From assembly GCA_964479445.1 (NCBI GenBank), contig CAYZMH010000105.1, forward strand, positions 1 through 9,339: 9,339 nucleotides of DNA. The letters are read 5' to 3'. Positions 6,617 through 9,339 of this stretch are shown here, piece after piece (positions within the stretch are counted from its first letter, which is position 1; each line of letters starts with the position of its first letter). Origin of the DNA: CAYZMH01 sp964479445. GTDB taxonomy: Bacteria; Bacteroidota; Bacteroidia; Bacteroidales; GCA-2748055. The notes under the pieces are model-generated. The model made no database searches, was not told the DNA's origin, and saw nothing but the letters and a program-made list of their open reading frames with translations. A program made the position numbers and the translations under genes.

Positions 6617-9339
6617 ATGAATACACTTAAAATTACGATCTGTCTGGTGCTGCTTGTTGTTGCCCTTCCTGAGCTGCACCCGCAGGAATACCCGAGCGGC
6701 GATCCCGAAATTGATGAAGTACGTTTATCGGTAAAAGAAAAAAACACGAGCGAAGAAAATTTGCGTGAGCGGGTGAAGCTGCTTTACATGTGGATGACTG
6801 CACTGCAACAGCAGGGGGCCAATACGTTTCCGTTTTTTGACCTGGATTCAAGGTATCGCAGGCTGGAAACGAAGATGGCTAATTCCCCTTCGTTTGGTGC
6901 ATGGACAACAATGCACAATCGAAATGATGCCGATCATAACAGGGAACAACGCAAGGATTACCAGGAGATGATGGATCAGATTTGTGAAACCGTTGACGAG
7001 GGGTTTGAAGTGATGGAGGAGATTCAAAAGGAATTTTCGGAAAATGGTCCGATCTTCACAGCATTCGAAGCGAAAACAAAGGTCACGGGAGGGGATATGG
7101 ATGCTGAATGGTCGATGTTCCAGGCCAACAAGCATAACACAGGAGCCACTACCGCTCCAGGACCCAGCTATGGCCGTGAGAAATGGAAATTTCCCGTTGG
7201 ACTTGGCTGGTATGCACGACCCGTGATTGAGGGAGACAGGGTATATGTCACCTCCCCGGGAATGCGGGTAACCTCATTCTGCCTTGATCTTGAAACCGGA
7301 ACCGAAGTCTGGAGATCATCCCAGGATCATCCCCTGTTCTACCTCTACAAATACCCGGGGATGGCCTCCACTCCTTTGCTGATCAATGACTATGTGGTAT
7401 TGCGCGAAATTAACTCACACGGGGGAAATGATGGGCAGGCCCGCAACCTGGTTTACCTCGATAAGGAAACGGGACAAACTGTTGCCCGCAGGTATGCCGG
7501 ACACATTGATTACCGCACCCGCTATGCCCCGGTTACCGGCAATGATGAGGTGGTGGTTTACCCATTTGGCGTACATGATATTTACTCGGCTCCGGCCATC
7601 TGTCAGAATCTGAACCGGCTGATCTGTGCCGATGCAGACAATAAGAAGAAACGGTGGGATTTCAACGTGGGGGACATCGATGCCCTGGCCGAGCCGGTGA
7701 TTGCCGGAGATAAGGTTTTCCAGGGCACCATGGAAGGGTACCTGTATGCCTTAAACCTCGCAGGCAGAGGGGATCAGCAACGAATAGCCTGGAAACACCA
7801 GTCAGGTGGACCGGTGAATACGGCTGTGCTGGTTGAAAAAGGCAATGTCTATTTCGGATCGAACGATGGAATAATCTATTGTCTGAATGAAAAAGACGGG
7901 AATGTGAAATGGGAATACAAAGTACACAACCCGGAACACAAAGCCAGGAAACACTTTGCAACTCCGGTATGGTACAACGGCAACCTGTATGTTGGAAGTG
8001 CAGACCAATACCTCTATTGCCTGGATGCAGAAGAGGGCACCCTGGAATGGAAAGTGGAAACAGACGATTGGATTCGCGCCAGGCCGGTGGCAGATGATAA
8101 AAACATCTTCGTTGCCACCATCAGCGGAACCCTTTACCGCATAGATCATACAGGCAACGTTCAGTCTGAAAACAACATAAGCGAACATCCCATCTATGCC
8201 GACCTGGCAGGTGATAGCAAACAATTATTGATCACCGACAGCAACCTGATGCTCTATTGTTATGGAAAAAAGGATCAAAAGCGGTGGGAGAAAAGCATAC
8301 TTCCAGCCTTCGAAAACAAAGATGGTGAAAGAATATTTACCGACCTTATCTCGGGAGGCACTTTTTACCAGAGCAAGCCAACTGCAGCAGATGGAAAACT
8401 ATATTTCGGCACACCCGGGGGATTTTTATACTGTGTGGATTCCGAAACCGGAAAAGAGATCTGGAAGCACGAGATGGGAGCAGCAATTTCCGTGGGAGCA
8501 GCCATTGCCGACGGCAAGGTATACGCAGGTCAGCAGGGAAGCGAGCGTTTCTTCTATTGCTTTGATGCCGAAACCGGAGAGTTGGTGTGGAAGCAAACCA
8601 TCCCCGGCGGATGGGTATGGGGTTCGGCAGCTGTGGATGACGGACTGGTATATGTACCCACGGTAAGTGGATACGCCGTCTGCCTGGATGGCGAGACCGG
8701 TCATATCGTCTGGATGTACCCCACGGCAAAGTCCGTCCCGGCCGAACCGGCAATTGACGGAGACCTGGTATATTTCGGTTCCTGGAGCAGGTCGCTCTAT
8801 GCATTTAACAAGAAAACGGGAGCGATCGTCTGGAAGGAGAATGGTGTAGGCCTGGATTCCGGAACCCTGATAGCCAAAGACGGTAAAATCTACCTGCCCA
8901 ATCACAATAACATTTTCACCTGTTTTGATGCCGGAACAGGGCAGCTATTGAATGAAGGAAATACAAACGAAGAAGCGAAAGGGGTGCATACCGGCTTCAA
9001 TGCCAGTCCGGCATTCGCCGACGGACAAGCATTTTTCACAGCCCGCGTGGGCAGGGGGATCGGGGGTGTGCCCTTATCGAGCAGGGTCTACAGTGTGGAC
9101 CCGTTAACCGCCAGGATCAACTGGACTTTCCCGGATGGAGGCGGGCTATCGGCCCCTGCCCTTGCCAGCGGGCGTGTGTACATCGCATCGGGGAATACTC
9201 CCTTTCTGTATTGCCTCGACCAGGAAACAGGCAAGCCACACTGGATTTTTAAACTCGGTCAGCGGGTGGAGGAATCCACCTTATGTATTTACAGGGATAA
9301 ACTATATGTACTGGCAGCAGATGGCTATGTGCACGCCAT
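6617..9339 (+). CDS. Long secreted tandem beta-propeller protein with PQQ-type repeats (PQQ-2); 3' end just outside the window
   Basis: The frame is open for 907 codons from ATG 6617 to 9337, then two bases (AT) remain. The last residues DGYVHA match the end of PQQ-1 (DGYVHAIK-stop), so the stop is probably only a few bases beyond the edge. Start 6617 gives a clean signal peptide (MNTLKITICLVLLVVALPEL). An in-frame ATG at 6560 would add 19 polar residues and is less likely. Residues about 25-185 form the same unassigned domain as in PQQ-1 (LQQQGA at about residue 63). From about residue 188 (EKWKFPVGLGW) I count about 15 blade motifs, from CLDLETGTEVW (about 222) to YCLDQETGKPHW (about 866), spaced about 46 residues apart. 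That is enough for two 7- or 8-bladed propellers. Ten motifs carry Cys before the (L/F/V)(D/N) pair. BamB and quinoprotein dehydrogenases share this repeat type, but cofactor binding is unproven and the function unknown. Confidence 0.92.
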   Translation, partial: MNTLKITICLVLLVVALPELHPQEYPSGDPEIDEVRLSVKEKNTSEENLRERVKLLYMWMTALQQQGANTFPFFDLDSRYRRLETKMANSPSFGAWTTMHNRNDADHNREQRKDYQEMMDQICETVDEGFEVMEEIQKEFSENGPIFTAFEAKTKVTGGDMDAEWSMFQANKHNTGATTAPGPSYGREKWKFPVGLGWYARPVIEGDRVYVTSPGMRVTSFCLDLETGTEVWRSSQDHPLFYLYKYPGMASTPLLINDYVVLREINSHGGNDGQARNLVYLDKETGQTVARRYAGHIDYRTRYAPVTGNDEVVVYPFGVHDIYSAPAICQNLNRLICADADNKKKRWDFNVGDIDALAEPVIAGDKVFQGTMEGYLYALNLAGRGDQQRIAWKHQSGGPVNTAVLVEKGNVYFGSNDGIIYCLNEKDGNVKWEYKVHNPEHKARKHFATPVWYNGNLYVGSADQYLYCLDAEEGTLEWKVETDDWIRARPVADDKNIFVATISGTLYRIDHTGNVQSENNISEHPIYADLAGDSKQLLITDSNLMLYCYGKKDQKRWEKSILPAFENKDGERIFTDLISGGTFYQSKPTAADGKLYFGTPGGFLYCVDSETGKEIWKHEMGAAISVGAAIADGKVYAGQQGSERFFYCFDAETGELVWKQTIPGGWVWGSAAVDDGLVYVPTVSGYAVCLDGETGHIVWMYPTAKSVPAEPAIDGDLVYFGSWSRSLYAFNKKTGAIVWKENGVGLDSGTLIAKDGKIYLPNHNNIFTCFDAGTGQLLNEGNTNEEAKGVHTGFNASPAFADGQAFFTARVGRGIGGVPLSSRVYSVDPLTARINWTFPDGGGLSAPALASGRVYIASGNTPFLYCLDQETGKPHWIFKLGQRVEESTLCIYRDKLYVLAADGYVHA

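Noticed and set aside
8429..8593. Similar DNA stretches around GATnCCGAAACCGG at about 8429 and 8566, as a possible mobile or regulatory repeat
   Set aside because: These encode successive propeller blade motifs (D-x-E-T-G) and are explained by the protein repeat.
7802..8905. Overlapping minus-strand open frames of 140-159 codons opposite PQQ-2
   Set aside because: They lie entirely opposite a long, convincing coding frame with clear repeat motifs. Their products look like mirror translations of the repeated blade codons, with no signal peptide or known motif.
1..9339. tRNA, rRNA, CRISPR array, insertion sequence, riboswitch or attachment site
   Set aside because: Reading both strands, I saw no cloverleaf, regular spacer-repeat array, transposase, terminal inverted repeats or leader-like structured RNA.

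Overview
The window reads as a piece of a Bacteroidota genome, probably an anaerobic, polysaccharide-degrading Bacteroidales or Marinilabiliales-like lineage. The basis is indirect: a glycyl radical enzyme (oxygen-sensitive chemistry), a lipoprotein GH92 glycosidase, an S1 sulfatase with a Cys-type active site, near absence of Shine-Dalgarno sequences, and AT-rich intergenic DNA between roughly 50% GC genes. A run of exactly 100 N shows that this is a draft or metagenome scaffold.

Layout. Positions 1-740 (+) hold the 3' part of a pyruvate-formate-lyase-type glycyl radical enzyme with an intact radical-glycine loop. Positions 874-2417 (+) hold a secreted PQQ-type beta-propeller protein (called PQQ-1 here), interrupted by the gap at 1736-1835. 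A strong bidirectional hairpin terminator at 2478-2507 separates it from the convergent GH92 lipoprotein at 2524-4839 (-). A 233-bp AT-rich divergent promoter region carrying an (ATT)6 tract lies at 4840-5072. It is followed by an exported S1-family sulfatase at 5073-6512 (+). From 6617 to the right edge (+) runs a second, much longer PQQ-type propeller protein (PQQ-2), open for 907 codons and cut off within one or two codons of its probable stop.

How the genes may work together. GH92 enzymes are Ca-dependent exo-alpha-mannosidases and their relatives, and the divergently placed sulfatase removes sulfate esters. The central pair therefore looks like a small locus for a sulfated or otherwise capped mannose-containing glycan. 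No SusC/SusD pair, sulfatase-maturing enzyme or glycyl-radical activase is visible here. PQQ-1 and PQQ-2 are clear paralogues: they share an unassigned N-terminal domain with an LQQQGA motif, the same propeller start, and the same C-terminal DGYVHA ending. They flank the GH92/sulfatase pair. Their function cannot be read from sequence. Plausible roles are extracytoplasmic binding or scaffolding, or a quinone or other cofactor-dependent oxidoreductase, but the cofactor residues have not been established.

Most worth following up are the paralogous double-propeller proteins with their unusual periodic cysteines, the altered active-site motifs of the GH92 enzyme, and the evidence that the 100-N gap hides about 1.2 kb rather than 100 bases.
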